DNA of 64,000 nucleotides from FEN-1297 sp963710735 (GCA_963710735.1 CAVQBN010000024.1:248001-312000), one strand, 5' to 3'; positions 1 to 10,190 are shown, counted from the first letter of the stretch. The notes: a model not told the origin generated them from the letters alone. Numbers and translations are program-made.

Positions 1-1689
1 GGAAAATATCCTGGTCTTAAAACCTCAAATTCTTTAGATGGAATCAATAAATTATCCGATGCCAAATTGATTTCGGAGGAAGAGGCAAACACATTAAAAA
101 CCGCTTACATATTTTATCGCAGAGTTGAACATTATTTACAACTAATGAACGATTCACAAACTCATACTATACCTAAGGAAGGTGAAATTTTAGAAAAGTT
201 AAGTGCATCTTTAAATTTTAAAAACACGCTTTCATTTAATCATTTTGTTTCGGCTAATAGAAAATCCGTCCAAAAGATTTACAACTCGGTCATGGGAATA
301 GATCATAATCCGAATAGCGAAAATAAAATTCGATCTGAGATTAAATTTGCTAATAAAAATAAAGCTATTAAAAATTTACAATACCTTAGAGAAGGCAAAG
401 GATTATTAGGGCAGAAACAATTTGATAAGGCATCTATAAACGAATTCCAGAAAATTGAAGAAGATTTAAATAACTTTCTTATTACTTCAACCAACCCGGA
501 TTTGGTCCTCCAGAATTTTGTTAGAGTAATTAAACCCTTAACACTGCCTTCAATTTGGTACAAAGAATTCAGCGATAAAAATTTTTTCAGATCGTTTTTA
601 TATTTATGTGAATTTTCTCAGAAAGCAATTGATCTATTTGCTGAAGATGAAGATCTGCGTGATTTTTTTATCACAAGGAAAGTATTTGAAAAAATTTCGG
701 GAAAGAACATTGAATCGTTATCAATAAAAAAGATGCTTTTTACGTTATCCCTTCAATTCACCTTAAAATTGATTTCAGCTATAAATATTTCAAAGTTTTT
801 ACAAACTTACCTTATAAGAGCAATTCAAATAAAAGTAGAAGAATATCCTACATTAAAATCATTAAGCCATGAGTTTATGATCGCCGCATTGGGCAGTTTC
901 GGTTCAGGAGAAATGACCTTCTCTTCGGACATAGATTTAATTTTTGTGGTAAAAGATTTAAATTCATATCCGGAAGTTCAAAAAGATTTTCAGATTTTAC
1001 TTACAAAATTAAAAGCAGATTTAAAACCTTTTGATGTTGACTGCCGCCTTAGACCCGAAGGTAAAAGTAGTTTTTTAGTTTGGGATTTAATTGGTTTTGG
1101 GAAGTATATCCAAAATCGATCCAGGATCTGGGAACTTCAGGCATATTGCAAAATGAATTTTATATACGGCAATAAAAAAATATTTAACAGTTTATCAAAG
1201 GCAATTAGTCTTAGAATTAATAATGAAAATAAAGTTATTGTAAAAAAAGAGATTTATGATATGCGCAAAAAGCTTTATCCCAATATTATCAATTCCATAC
1301 ACGATTCGTTTAATATTAAAAAAAGCCCAGGCGGTTTATCTGATATTGAATTTATAATTCAATCCATTCTTTTAACGGGTAAAAACTTCTTTTTAAAATA
1401 CAGAGGCAAAAATATTATCAAAATTATTGAGCTTTTAGAGAAGACAGATAAAGGATTTCATAAACTAGATGAGTTAAAAGCTAATTTTATTTTTTTGAAA
1501 AATTTAGAGTTTGCCGTACAGAGTATTTTTAATAATACTTTATCCGTTTTACCCGCAAGTGATGATAAAAGATTGATGATTTCTGCGCTTCTAGGATTTG
1601 ATTCAAAAGAGAAATTCCAGGACCAGCTAGCAAATATTTGTAAAGTCAACCACTTAATTTTTGAAAATTATTTATTGCAAAAATATTGA
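1..1689 (+). CDS. glnE: GlnE-type glutamine synthetase adenylyltransferase, 5' end outside the window
   Basis: The frame is open from the first base, so the gene starts upstream; only about 562 C-terminal residues are seen. GlnE adenylylates and deadenylylates glutamine synthetase to match its activity to nitrogen supply. The visible start has the RRVEHYLQL and QTHTIP motifs that close the N-terminal adenylyl-removing domain. The second nucleotidyltransferase domain follows near bases 880-950, with GSFGSGEMTFSSDIDLIFV carrying the catalytic Asp-x-Asp pair, and a C-terminal helical part closes the protein. A start at the TTG at 67 would cut a conserved domain and is rejected. The stop TGA overlaps the start of the next gene (TTGA), suggesting translational coupling. 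Confidence 0.88.
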   Translation, partial: GKYPGLKTSNSLDGINKLSDAKLISEEEANTLKTAYIFYRRVEHYLQLMNDSQTHTIPKEGEILEKLSASLNFKNTLSFNHFVSANRKSVQKIYNSVMGIDHNPNSENKIRSEIKFANKNKAIKNLQYLREGKGLLGQKQFDKASINEFQKIEEDLNNFLITSTNPDLVLQNFVRVIKPLTLPSIWYKEFSDKNFFRSFLYLCEFSQKAIDLFAEDEDLRDFFITRKVFEKISGKNIESLSIKKMLFTLSLQFTLKLISAINISKFLQTYLIRAIQIKVEEYPTLKSLSHEFMIAALGSFGSGEMTFSSDIDLIFVVKDLNSYPEVQKDFQILLTKLKADLKPFDVDCRLRPEGKSSFLVWDLIGFGKYIQNRSRIWELQAYCKMNFIYGNKKIFNSLSKAISLRINNENKVIVKKEIYDMRKKLYPNIINSIHDSFNIKKSPGGLSDIEFIIQSILLTGKNFFLKYRGKNIIKIIELLEKTDKGFHKLDELKANFIFLKNLEFAVQSIFNNTLSVLPASDDKRLMISALLGFDSKEKFQDQLANICKVNHLIFENYLLQKY

Positions 1690-3641
1690 AATTCTTAAAG
1701 AAATATTATGCCGTAATTACCGGATTATTAGTATTCATTGTTTATATAACTACTCTAGCGCCTTCGGTTGTTGAAATTGATTCCGGGGAACTTGCCGCTG
1801 TTCAATGTACATTAGGCATTGCTCATCCAACGGGATATCCATTGTTCACAATTTTAGGCTATCTTTTTCATTTGTTGCCTCTGCCGTTCAGTAAGATTTA
1901 TCAACTTAATCTGTTAACTTCTATTTGGTGCAGTTTAGGAGTTGGTTTGTTTGTATATACATCCAAGTTAGTTCTCGATAATATAAATAGTTTTATTCCG
2001 CAGAAATTTATCGAGAGGACTAAAACTGAAAATAAAAAGAAAAAAGGGAAACAGAACCAGCCAAATCATAATTTATCAAAATTTGAAATTCCTGAAATCA
2101 AAAGATATCTAGCTGCGGTTTTGGGAGGTTTAATTTTAGCTTTCAGCAAAACATTCTGGTTCCAAAGCACTTCCGTAGAAGTTTATTCACTTCAAATATT
2201 TTTATTCACTCTTATTATACTTTTCCTGATTAAAGCATATTTATATAAAAATGATTTTGCCAAAATTAAATTTATCAATCCGTGGTTGGTGTTTGCAGTT
2301 ATTTTAGCATTAGGATTCTCAAATCACATGACCACTTTATTTGTATTACCTGGAGTTGCCTATCTTTATTTTGACAGAAATAAATTCAACAAAAAAAGTA
2401 TTTATCAAATAGGATTGATGCTTTGTGTATTTATCCCGGTTCTAATTTTGGTTTATTCGTATCTACCCATTAGAGCATCACAAAATCCGGTTTTAGATTG
2501 GGGAAATCCAAATAATCTAACCCGGCTTTTAAGACATGTAGAGGGTGATCAATACCATGTTTGGCTATTTTCTTCTACTACAGCTGCCGAAAAACAGTTT
2601 AGTTATTTTGTTTCAAATCTTCCCAATGAATTTATTGTTAGCCTGTTTATTTGTTTGGTAGGGTTGATAGCCGCATTTATTAAAGCACGGAAATTTTTCT
2701 ATTTCATTTTAATAACCTTTTTATTTACTGTTTTGTATGCAATCAACTATGATATAAAAGATATTGATTCATATTTTATTCTGGCATACATCTCATTGGC
2801 TTTTTTCGCTGTTTTTGGTATTGTCCAATTGTTATCACTTTTAAAATTAAAGGAACATCCTTATGCAATTTCATTAAGTTTGATTACTATTTTTATTGCT
2901 GTCCAAATTTATTTCAATTACGATAATGTGAATCAAAGTGACGTTTATACTTTTGAAGATTACACAAAAAGTGTATTAAACTACTGCTCAAAAAATTCTG
3001 TAGTATTTAGTTACGAATGGGACTATTTTGTCTCTCCTTCTTATTATTTTCAGTATGCGGAACACTATCGTTCGGATGTTACAGTTGTTGATAAAGAATT
3101 ATTAAGAAGATCGTGGTACTATCATCAATTGAATGAAGATCATCCCAAATTATTAAAAAATATGAAGCCGGATGTTAATTCTTTTTTACAGGCACTAATC
3201 CCATTTGAAAGCGGCGGTAATTTTAATTCTAATCTTCTAGAAACATATTACAGAAAAATTATGACAGACCTGGTAGCAACAAACATTGATAAAAGGAATT
3301 ATTATATTTCACCGGAACTATTTGAAAATGAAATGCAAAAAGGCCAATTTGTTCTGCCTAAAGGATATACTTTAGTGCCGGATCTATTAATGTTTAAGGT
3401 TGTAAAAGGCAATCAATATGTACCGGCACCAGACCCAAATTTTGTAATAAGATTTCCTAAAAAAAAGAATTTCTACATTAATTTTATTGAATCACAAGCT
3501 GGTTCCATGCTCGCCAGAAGAGCATTATATGAGTTGCAATATGACAAAATAGATCGTGCAAAAATTTATGTAAAGAAAATCAAAAAAGATTTTCCGGATT
3601 ATGCACTGCCGGAAGGTTTAGCCGAAGTTTTACAGAAATAA
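1686..3641 (+). CDS. DUF2723 (TMEM260-like) multi-spanning membrane glycosyltransferase
   Basis: A 651-residue membrane protein. The N-terminal half has many hydrophobic segments and the family signature around residues 25-55 (PSVVEIDSGELAAVQ, then GIAHPTGYPLF). DUF2723/PF11028 proteins belong with GT-C-type enzymes, and the human relative TMEM260 is a protein O-mannosyltransferase; a role in moving sugar from a lipid carrier onto exported proteins is inferred, not shown. About 220 residues at the C-terminus are probably soluble. The TTG start overlaps the upstream stop by four bases, and no better ATG precedes the conserved N-terminus. The downstream gene is convergent. Confidence 0.85.
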   Translation: MKFLKKYYAVITGLLVFIVYITTLAPSVVEIDSGELAAVQCTLGIAHPTGYPLFTILGYLFHLLPLPFSKIYQLNLLTSIWCSLGVGLFVYTSKLVLDNINSFIPQKFIERTKTENKKKKGKQNQPNHNLSKFEIPEIKRYLAAVLGGLILAFSKTFWFQSTSVEVYSLQIFLFTLIILFLIKAYLYKNDFAKIKFINPWLVFAVILALGFSNHMTTLFVLPGVAYLYFDRNKFNKKSIYQIGLMLCVFIPVLILVYSYLPIRASQNPVLDWGNPNNLTRLLRHVEGDQYHVWLFSSTTAAEKQFSYFVSNLPNEFIVSLFICLVGLIAAFIKARKFFYFILITFLFTVLYAINYDIKDIDSYFILAYISLAFFAVFGIVQLLSLLKLKEHPYAISLSLITIFIAVQIYFNYDNVNQSDVYTFEDYTKSVLNYCSKNSVVFSYEWDYFVSPSYYFQYAEHYRSDVTVVDKELLRRSWYYHQLNEDHPKLLKNMKPDVNSFLQALIPFESGGNFNSNLLETYYRKIMTDLVATNIDKRNYYISPELFENEMQKGQFVLPKGYTLVPDLLMFKVVKGNQYVPAPDPNFVIRFPKKKNFYINFIESQAGSMLARRALYELQYDKIDRAKIYVKKIKKDFPDYALPEGLAEVLQK

Positions 3642-3667
3642 ATATTGTATTAGTTATTACTGAATTA

Positions 3668-4756
3668 TTATTCAGCTGCGTCAGTTAACTCTTTTATCCT
3701 GTCTTTGCTTAAGCGGGCCTCAGTGTTAAATGACTGGAGCATTACATCCATTTGCTGAATTAAATTTCTCTTGTAATATTTAGGCGCATATACCGAGCCG
3801 TCCAGCATATAAATGCGGTGACTTTTTTCATCATAGAAAGTGTAATTTATAAATGGACCGCCCATACCTTTTGTATTCAATTCCCAAAGTCCTTGAGTTA
3901 ATAAAGCATATTTCCCCTGAAAATTGACTTCAGATGTTGTGTAATAATCACCTGCAATTACTACATGGCTGCTGTCATCAGAAGTCCTATAAAATTGAGA
4001 AGTCATTCTATTTCGTATGGCCCTTATTGAATCGGCATTTAAGTAATTGGGAGATGCGTTTTCAATCCAGTGTACAAATATCCACCTTTCCATATCAGTA
4101 TTAACACCTCTCCTCAGCCAAACGAAATTATATTTGGAATCATTTTTGGCTAATTGATAATCCGCTTCTACATATATTACCCAGCCGTATTCCTTTAATA
4201 ATTTCCCTTCAATTTTCTTCTTTTCATAACGGGAATTATACAAACTTTCATAAAGTCTTTTATCAGAAATTTTTTGAAATGCATAAAGTAAATTATCTTT
4301 ATTCTTTAAAATGTGCGATTCCAGTTTTTCTGTTGTGGGTGAAGTTAAAACCATAATAAGCTGATTGCGAGCCCACAAATTGAATTTTGTTATCTCAAAA
4401 ACACTATCAGCCAGAATAGCAGATTTAACCGACGGGTCCACTGAGGTTTGTATAAATTTTGCCGTATTAGATGAAGAATTAAAAGGAGCAATTATGATGA
4501 TATTCTTTCTAAGCTTGTACTGTTCCAAATTTGCTTCAGGGATCCGTTTTAGCGTGAATAACTTCTCTGGCTGGGGTGTATAAATTATTTTTTGAAATGT
4601 TGAATCTAACACCGGTTTAAATGACTGAAACTCGGCGGAATCAGCAACAACAATAATTTCATCTTCCCGCCCAACCGCAGGTTTTTGAAAATAACCGCAG
4701 GAATTGAGACACATCCCAAATATAATTGAAATTAAAATTACGTAAGTTTTAATCAT
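3668..4756 (-). CDS. DUF4837 family lipoprotein
   Basis: A 362-residue protein with a lipoprotein signal peptide: a hydrophobic stretch, then LNSCGY with the lipid-attachment Cys at residue 20. The segment after the Cys (GREDEIIVVADSAEFQ) and the overall length fit the DUF4837 family of Bacteroidota-type lipoproteins, whose function is not known. It is the last gene of the long minus-strand run and starts 2 bases after the stop of the polyprenol-kinase-like gene, so the two are probably co-translated. This may point to a job in the cell envelope, but that is inference from position only. Confidence 0.75.
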   Translation of the reverse strand: MIKTYVILISIIFGMCLNSCGYFQKPAVGREDEIIVVADSAEFQSFKPVLDSTFQKIIYTPQPEKLFTLKRIPEANLEQYKLRKNIIIIAPFNSSSNTAKFIQTSVDPSVKSAILADSVFEITKFNLWARNQLIMVLTSPTTEKLESHILKNKDNLLYAFQKISDKRLYESLYNSRYEKKKIEGKLLKEYGWVIYVEADYQLAKNDSKYNFVWLRRGVNTDMERWIFVHWIENASPNYLNADSIRAIRNRMTSQFYRTSDDSSHVVIAGDYYTTSEVNFQGKYALLTQGLWELNTKGMGGPFINYTFYDEKSHRIYMLDGSVYAPKYYKRNLIQQMDVMLQSFNTEARLSKDRIKELTDAAE

Positions 4757-4758
4757 TA

Positions 4759-5427
4759 TTACCTCGGTACATTTGGTAATATTAGCTGCATATTAGGTAA
4801 TAGCAGCAAATATAATCCCCACATTGTAAAACCGATGGAAATCGGTATTGTTAAATTATCATCGGCAAAACCGAATGAAATGTTTTCAATTATAGCACCC
4901 ACAGCAGCAGCAATAATACCAATTAAATATTCAGTCGTTTGGTATTCAATTTTAGGGGTAAATAAAACAACAACACTTGCACTTACAAAAAAGGCTAAAG
5001 TTCCCTCTAAGCTTTTTGCTAAGAATTTATGTTTACCAAATTTCCTTCCAATCAATGCTGCAGAAGAATCACTAATAATTAAAACACAAAAAGCAGTAAT
5101 AAAAAAGATCTTTGGGAAAATGATTACGCAAAGCAGTGCCGAGATAAATACATAAGTAGCACCATTTAAATTTTTTTTCTTGTGATCAACTTCGTGCTCT
5201 CTTAAGAGAAACCCAAAGGTCTTGTAAAAAACGTTACCTATGGAAGGGTAAATATATCTCGATAAGTCCAAAATTATAGCAAATACTGTAAAAAAGGTAA
5301 GAATTATAATAGCATTAAAGCGGGGAATAAAATAGTAAATAATTGGAATAGCAAGAGAGCAGAGATGAATCAGTTTTCTAACTAATTCATCTCTATAATT
5401 AATAGTCCCATTATTAATTTGAGTCAT
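4759..5427 (-). CDS. SEC59/DGK1-type CTP-dependent polyprenol (dolichol) kinase-like membrane protein
   Basis: A 222-residue integral membrane protein with six to seven hydrophobic segments. It carries the conserved polar motifs of the SEC59/DGK1/VTE5 lipid-kinase family: ISDSSAALIG (Asp120), KSLEGT (138-143), Glu181 and ADDN (188-191). Family members phosphorylate polyprenols, diacylglycerol or phytol using CTP; some bacterial ones are annotated as phosphatidate cytidylyltransferase. Here a role in recycling or making polyprenyl phosphate carriers, or in phospholipid salvage, is inferred. Its start overlaps the end of ftsH by 14 bases, so it is part of the same transcript. Confidence 0.8.
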   Translation of the reverse strand: MTQINNGTINYRDELVRKLIHLCSLAIPIIYYFIPRFNAIIILTFFTVFAIILDLSRYIYPSIGNVFYKTFGFLLREHEVDHKKKNLNGATYVFISALLCVIIFPKIFFITAFCVLIISDSSAALIGRKFGKHKFLAKSLEGTLAFFVSASVVVLFTPKIEYQTTEYLIGIIAAAVGAIIENISFGFADDNLTIPISIGFTMWGLYLLLLPNMQLILPNVPR

Positions 5428-7501
5428 CTTTAGGAGCAGGTTCTTTCGGTTTTCTTTGTTCCATCAATTTTTTCACATGATCGGGTAACGCACCTGTATT
5501 TTCCGATTCAGGCGTTCCATCCTTTTTAAAAGGAGGTAAAACTTCACCCCGAATTAATTTATCAATTTCTTCAGAATCTAATATTTCTCTTTCGAGCAAT
5601 TCTTTTGATAACTTGTGAAGAATTTCCATATTATCGGTTAATATTTTCTCTGCCCTTATCATTGCCTCGGTTACTATTTCTCTTATTTCACCATCAATTT
5701 CAATTGCAGTTTTTTCACTATAATCCTTATGTCTTTGAATTTCACGACCCAAGAATATTTCTTCTTCCTTTGCACCATAACTTAACGGACCTAATTTATC
5801 ACTCATTCCCCATTCACAAACCATTTTACGGGCAATATTAGTTGCTTTTTCTATATCGTTACCTGCACCGGTAGTATAGTGATTAAAAATAATTTTTTCG
5901 GCCGCTCTGCCGCCTAATGCATATGTAATAATTGCCTCTAAATATTCTTTGGAATAGGTATGCTTTTCATCGATCGGCAAATAACTTGTAACTCCAAGTG
6001 CTCTGCCTCTAGGAATAATAGTAACTTTATGAACCGGGTCAGCCTCAGGAAGCATTCGGGCAACAAGGACATGTCCAATTTCATGATAAGCTGTAGTTTT
6101 CTTCTCTTCTTCCGAGATGATCATGCTCTTTCTTTCCATTCCCATCATCACTTTATCTTTTGCTTCTTCAAAATCAATCATCTCAACTTTAGTTTTATTT
6201 TTTCTGGCTGCAAGAAGAGCTGCTTCATTAACTAAATTTGCAATATCCGCACCAGCTAATCCTGGAGTGCCTTTTGCCAATACCTCAAGATTTACGGCCG
6301 TATCGAGCGGTATATTCCTGGTATGAACTTTAAGAATACCTTCTCGACCTTTTACATCCGGGCGATCTACAACAACCTGTCTATCAAATCTTCCAGGTCT
6401 TAAAAGAGCCGGGTCAAGAACATCAGGACGGTTTGTAGCAGCAATAATTATCACGCCGCTGTTTTGTTCAAACCCATCCATTTCAACCAATAATTGATTA
6501 AGTGTCTGCTCTCTTTCATCATGTCCACCGCCCAATCCAGCACCACGATGTCGGCCTACGGCATCAATTTCATCAATGAAGATGATACAAGGTGCGTTTT
6601 TCTTGCCCTGTTCAAAAAGATCTCTTACACGACTTGCACCGACACCAACAAACATTTCCACAAAGTCTGCACCGCTTATTGAAAAGAAGGGCACTCCTGC
6701 TTCTCCGGCTACTGCCCTTGCTAATAAGGTTTTACCAGTTCCCGGAGGTCCTAAAAGAAGAACCCCTCTGGGGATCTTTCCCCCAAGTCTCTGAAATTTT
6801 GTTGGTTCTTTTAAAAATTCAATTACTTCATGCAGCTCAAGTTTTGCTTCATCTGCTCCGGCAACATCTCTAAAAGTAATTTTTTGTCCGGATTGAGTTA
6901 TAAGTTTAGCTTTACTTTTTCCGAATGAGAATATACCACGCGTTCCGCCGGTTCCGCCTTGCATTCGTCTCATTATAATTATCCATGCCCCGATTATAAT
7001 TATCCATGGAAGAAAACTGAACAAAATATTCATCCATTCGTTTGATTCTTTATCAAAAGTATAAGTAATATTATTAGCAATCCACTTAGATTCCTGCCCG
7101 GTCATAATCGATTCCGGCATATAAACAGAAACATATTGCACGGCTTTTTCTTTACCGTCAACAGTTATATTCTGCTGGGCTTTAAGTTTACCTTTGAAGT
7201 AAAAATCTTTATCTCCGGTTTTTACAATCTTAGCACTTAGAATATCATTATCATTTAGGAATTTTTCGTATTGAGGATAAGTTATATCAACATAATTTGT
7301 GGAATTAGTTTTAAATAACTGCATAATAATAATTGCAGCTATAATAACCGCACCCCAGCCGAAAACCATTCTTATTATTTTGGACCAATCAAAATTATCA
7401 TCAGGTTTATTCGGTCCTCCATTCCCTTTTGAATTCTTGGGAAATTGTTTATTATCGTTTTTATTATCGGCCATAAATAATTTATTTATTTTTAAATCCA
7501 T
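5414..7501 (-). CDS. ftsH: ATP-dependent membrane zinc metalloprotease FtsH
   Basis: A 695-residue FtsH, the membrane-anchored hexameric AAA+ protease that degrades misfolded membrane proteins and some regulators. Two membrane segments (about 43-63 and 158-178) flank a periplasmic domain. The AAA module has Walker A GPPGTGKT (251-258), Walker B IIFIDEID and the second region of homology with ATNRPDVLDPALLRPGRFD. The zinc site is HEIGH (473-477), with a downstream Asp in GAGNDIEKA. The C-terminus is acidic and proline-rich. An internal ATG (codon 10, MADNK) is an alternative start; the first ATG has a GGAG about 13 bases upstream. It sits in the conserved tilS-hpt-ftsH order. Confidence 0.97.
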   Translation of the reverse strand: MDLKINKLFMADNKNDNKQFPKNSKGNGGPNKPDDNFDWSKIIRMVFGWGAVIIAAIIIMQLFKTNSTNYVDITYPQYEKFLNDNDILSAKIVKTGDKDFYFKGKLKAQQNITVDGKEKAVQYVSVYMPESIMTGQESKWIANNITYTFDKESNEWMNILFSFLPWIIIIGAWIIIMRRMQGGTGGTRGIFSFGKSKAKLITQSGQKITFRDVAGADEAKLELHEVIEFLKEPTKFQRLGGKIPRGVLLLGPPGTGKTLLARAVAGEAGVPFFSISGADFVEMFVGVGASRVRDLFEQGKKNAPCIIFIDEIDAVGRHRGAGLGGGHDEREQTLNQLLVEMDGFEQNSGVIIIAATNRPDVLDPALLRPGRFDRQVVVDRPDVKGREGILKVHTRNIPLDTAVNLEVLAKGTPGLAGADIANLVNEAALLAARKNKTKVEMIDFEEAKDKVMMGMERKSMIISEEEKKTTAYHEIGHVLVARMLPEADPVHKVTIIPRGRALGVTSYLPIDEKHTYSKEYLEAIITYALGGRAAEKIIFNHYTTGAGNDIEKATNIARKMVCEWGMSDKLGPLSYGAKEEEIFLGREIQRHKDYSEKTAIEIDGEIREIVTEAMIRAEKILTDNMEILHKLSKELLEREILDSEEIDKLIRGEVLPPFKKDGTPESENTGALPDHVKKLMEQRKPKEPAPKDDSN

Positions 7502-7519
7502 TTTTTAAATAATTCTCCG

Positions 7520-8083
7520 TCATTCACTTAAAACATATATTGACCTTAAATTTCTATACTTCTGAGCATAGTCTAATCCGTATCCTATAACAAACTTGCT
7601 GGGAATTTCAAAGCCAATATAATCAATTTTTATATTATATCTAAGGCTATTTGGCTTTGCCAGCAGCGAAACAACCCTCATACTAGCCGGATTAGACGGT
7701 GCAATCAGGTCCTCAATAAATTTCATAGACAGCCCAGAATCTACAATATCTTCAACAATAATAATATCTCTGTCATTAACATCGCAATTTAATTGTTTTA
7801 TCAATTTAACATTTCCGGAGGATATTTTTTCATCCCCATAACTGGAAAGTTTAAAGAAATCGATTTCACATTCAACGGAAATATTTTTAATAAGATCCGA
7901 CAAAAATAAAAATGCGCCATTTAAAACACCAATAAATACCGGGACCTTACCGGCATAATCAAGAGAGATTTGTTGTCCTAACTCTTTAATTCTGTTTTGA
8001 ATTACTTCTTCTTTAAGCATCGGGACAAATATTTCAGTCCCGATAATAATCCGGTCTTGAATATCATTCTTTACATCAGGCAT
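7520..8083 (-). CDS. hpt: Hypoxanthine phosphoribosyltransferase
   Basis: A 187-residue type I phosphoribosyltransferase that converts hypoxanthine or guanine plus PRPP to IMP or GMP in purine salvage. The PRPP-binding motif IIIVEDIVDSG is at 107-117, preceded by the family's GVLNGAFLF loop, and the C-terminal half has the expected DYIGFEIPSKFVIGYGLDY segment that holds the purine. Length is normal for the family. Its start overlaps the end of tilS by 13 bases and ftsH begins 18 bases after its stop; the tilS-hpt-ftsH cluster is widely conserved in bacteria. Confidence 0.95.
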   Translation of the reverse strand: MPDVKNDIQDRIIIGTEIFVPMLKEEVIQNRIKELGQQISLDYAGKVPVFIGVLNGAFLFLSDLIKNISVECEIDFFKLSSYGDEKISSGNVKLIKQLNCDVNDRDIIIVEDIVDSGLSMKFIEDLIAPSNPASMRVVSLLAKPNSLRYNIKIDYIGFEIPSKFVIGYGLDYAQKYRNLRSIYVLSE

Positions 8084-9435
8084 AATTCGATTACCTTTTC
8101 TGTGTTATTAGTTACTTTAAATCGATCGTCAAGCCTTAATCCAAGAACCCAAACAATTTGTTCCTGGTTCGTTAAGACAAGTTGTTCATTCTTTTTTGAT
8201 GAAGAGATTTTCTGTTCATTGAGAAAATCTGAAATTTTTTTTGAACCTTTTAAACCAAGAGGGAAAAATTTTTCACCATTTTTCCATTTCCGCAAAACAA
8301 AATCACCAATCACTTTATTAGCAGAAACATATTCTCTCTTTTTAGATTCCGAGTAGATATTAGATACATACTTTCCGCTTTTTATGGTAAGTGTTTTTCC
8401 TTTTATTTTTAACGAATCACCATCTTTTAATAAAACAGGTTCAAAATTTTCTATTACTTTTTTGAAAAAAACAATTATATAATCTCTTTCCCTAAACGCC
8501 TTAAGGTTTTGTGATAAATCAACCTTTTTCCCAACATTTTTATCCAGCAAAGATTCTATTTTCTTAAAGTCATTATACGAAGTCTGAATATGAAATTTTT
8601 CTTCTAAAATTGTTTTTAATAAATAGCCTCTCAGACCGTCGTTAATCTCCTTGAATTTAGAAACAGGAATCAGTAATTCTTTGTTCCGGAATTCAAAAAG
8701 TTTGTTAATTTTCTTAAATATTTTATCATCTAAAAATAAAGCAATATCTTTAAATATTTCAGATGAATTAAAAATTGTATTTTCAAGATTAGGATTTAAT
8801 TTTTTTTTAATTAGAGGGATTACATTATTTCGAAGATAGCTTCGTTCATAATCACTGCTAAAGTTTGTGTGGTCAATCCTATATTCCAATTTGTAAAAGT
8901 TTAAATAATCAATAATTTCTTCCTTTGTTAGATTAAGAATGGGTCTGATTATGTTTTCTCTTTTAACCGGTATACCTGAAATCCCTCGGATTCCGGTTCC
9001 TTTTATTAAATTTAACAGAACTGTTTCAGCATTATCGGAACAGTTATGCGCTGTTGCTATTTTATCATATCCTATTTTTTTTAACGTATTGTTAAAATCT
9101 TTGTAACGCAGAATCCGTCCGCTTTCTTCGATAGAAATATTATTTTTTTTTGCAAAATTTTTAACATTTCTATTAAAGGAGTAAAATTTTAAACCCAAAT
9201 TTAACGAAAGTTTTCGGCAAAATTCCTTATCAGCTAAGGCATCTTTGCCCCTTATCATATGATTGATATGAATCGCACTCAATTCGATATTATATTTTTT
9301 TTTATATCTAACTAAAAAATGGAGAAGGAAAACAGAATCCGGCCCTCCGCTTAAAGCAATAAGGATTTTATCTCCGTTTTCAATAAGATTTTTTTCAGCG
9401 ATAAATTTTATAATCTTTTGTTCAATACTTTTCAT
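8071..9435 (-). CDS. tilS: tRNA(Ile)-lysidine synthase TilS
   Basis: A 454-residue protein that attaches lysine to C34 of the CAU-anticodon tRNA-Ile, turning it from a Met-like to an Ile-AUA reader; this is essential in nearly all bacteria. The N-terminal PP-loop ATP-pyrophosphatase motif is SGGPDS at 29-34, followed by HINHMIRG and the TAHNCSDNAETVLLNLIKGTGIRG block. The C-terminal substrate-binding domain is present (RKWKNGEKFFPLGLKG, then KKISDFLNEQKI). The ATG at 9435 is 30 bases after the ribE stop. Translationally coupled to hpt by overlap. Confidence 0.95.
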   Translation of the reverse strand: MKSIEQKIIKFIAEKNLIENGDKILIALSGGPDSVFLLHFLVRYKKKYNIELSAIHINHMIRGKDALADKEFCRKLSLNLGLKFYSFNRNVKNFAKKNNISIEESGRILRYKDFNNTLKKIGYDKIATAHNCSDNAETVLLNLIKGTGIRGISGIPVKRENIIRPILNLTKEEIIDYLNFYKLEYRIDHTNFSSDYERSYLRNNVIPLIKKKLNPNLENTIFNSSEIFKDIALFLDDKIFKKINKLFEFRNKELLIPVSKFKEINDGLRGYLLKTILEEKFHIQTSYNDFKKIESLLDKNVGKKVDLSQNLKAFRERDYIIVFFKKVIENFEPVLLKDGDSLKIKGKTLTIKSGKYVSNIYSESKKREYVSANKVIGDFVLRKWKNGEKFFPLGLKGSKKISDFLNEQKISSSKKNEQLVLTNQEQIVWVLGLRLDDRFKVTNNTEKVIELCLM

Positions 9436-9465
9436 TAGCTTTTAAAACTTCTTACCCTGGTTCTT

Positions 9466-10086
9466 TCACTTTTCTTCAGTCGGGTTATTGCCTTCCGCCT
9501 TCAATTCCATAATCCGTTCCACATATTTGCCCAGCACATCGAATTCCAAATTAACTGAAACGCCGGATTTTTTTGTGAAGAATATTGTCTCTTCCCATGT
9601 ATGTGGAATAATTCCAACAGAAAAGGTGTTATCTTGCAACTGAGCTACCGTCATACTAACACCATCTATCGCTACTGATCCTACAAAGATTAAATATTTT
9701 TTAAATCTTTCAGGTATTTCAATAGTTAAAAAATGGCTGTTGGAAAGCTCCTTTACATCAACCACCTTCCCGGTGGTATCAATGTGTCCCAATACAAAAT
9801 GTCCGCCTAATCTGGCTTCGGCTTTCAAAGGTCTTTCCAAATTAACTTTGTCTCCAACTCCTAAATCCCCCAAATTTGTTTTTTTAAGAGTCTCTTCAAT
9901 GGCATCTACAGAAAAATCATCTGAAGTTTTTCTTACTACAGTTAAACAAACGCCATTTACGCTTATACTGCTTCCGATTTCGAGGTCATCCATAACCTTT
10001 TTTGCGGTAAAAGTAAGCTGATAAGCTTCGCCCTTAGGCTGCTTTATCTTTAATCTTCCTATTTCTTCAACCAAACCAGTGAACAT
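9466..10086 (-). CDS. ribE: Riboflavin synthase alpha subunit
   Basis: A 206-residue riboflavin synthase, which dismutates two 6,7-dimethyl-8-ribityllumazine molecules into riboflavin. The diagnostic N-terminus MFTGLVEEIG is intact. The two tandem lumazine-binding repeats are clear: SISVNGVCLTV with GHFVLGHIDTTG in the first half, and VAIDGVSMTVAQL in the second. It lies 104 bases downstream of ribD on the same strand; the gap holds an exact TATAAT on the minus strand (10106-10111), so it may also have its own promoter. No FMN riboswitch structure is evident in the gap. ribBA and ribH are not in the window. Confidence 0.95.
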   Translation of the reverse strand: MFTGLVEEIGRLKIKQPKGEAYQLTFTAKKVMDDLEIGSSISVNGVCLTVVRKTSDDFSVDAIEETLKKTNLGDLGVGDKVNLERPLKAEARLGGHFVLGHIDTTGKVVDVKELSNSHFLTIEIPERFKKYLIFVGSVAIDGVSMTVAQLQDNTFSVGIIPHTWEETIFFTKKSGVSVNLEFDVLGKYVERIMELKAEGNNPTEEK

Positions 10087-10190
10087 TTAATTTTCCACTA
10101 TTTTATTATAATTATTTATTGACATTAGGTTTACAAAAATAAACAAACCTATTAAATAAAAATGGATGCGGGGAAATAAAAGTGCTTTAT

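Noticed and set aside
5605..7508. Many open frames on the plus strand opposite ftsH
   Set aside because: They lie wholly inside ftsH in the opposite direction, have no family features and no ribosome-binding sites; they are shadows of a strongly conserved gene.
10087..10190. Possible FMN riboswitch before ribE
   Set aside because: The 104-base gap has a 7-bp AT-rich hairpin only; the multi-helix FMN aptamer and its conserved GC-rich loops are not visible.
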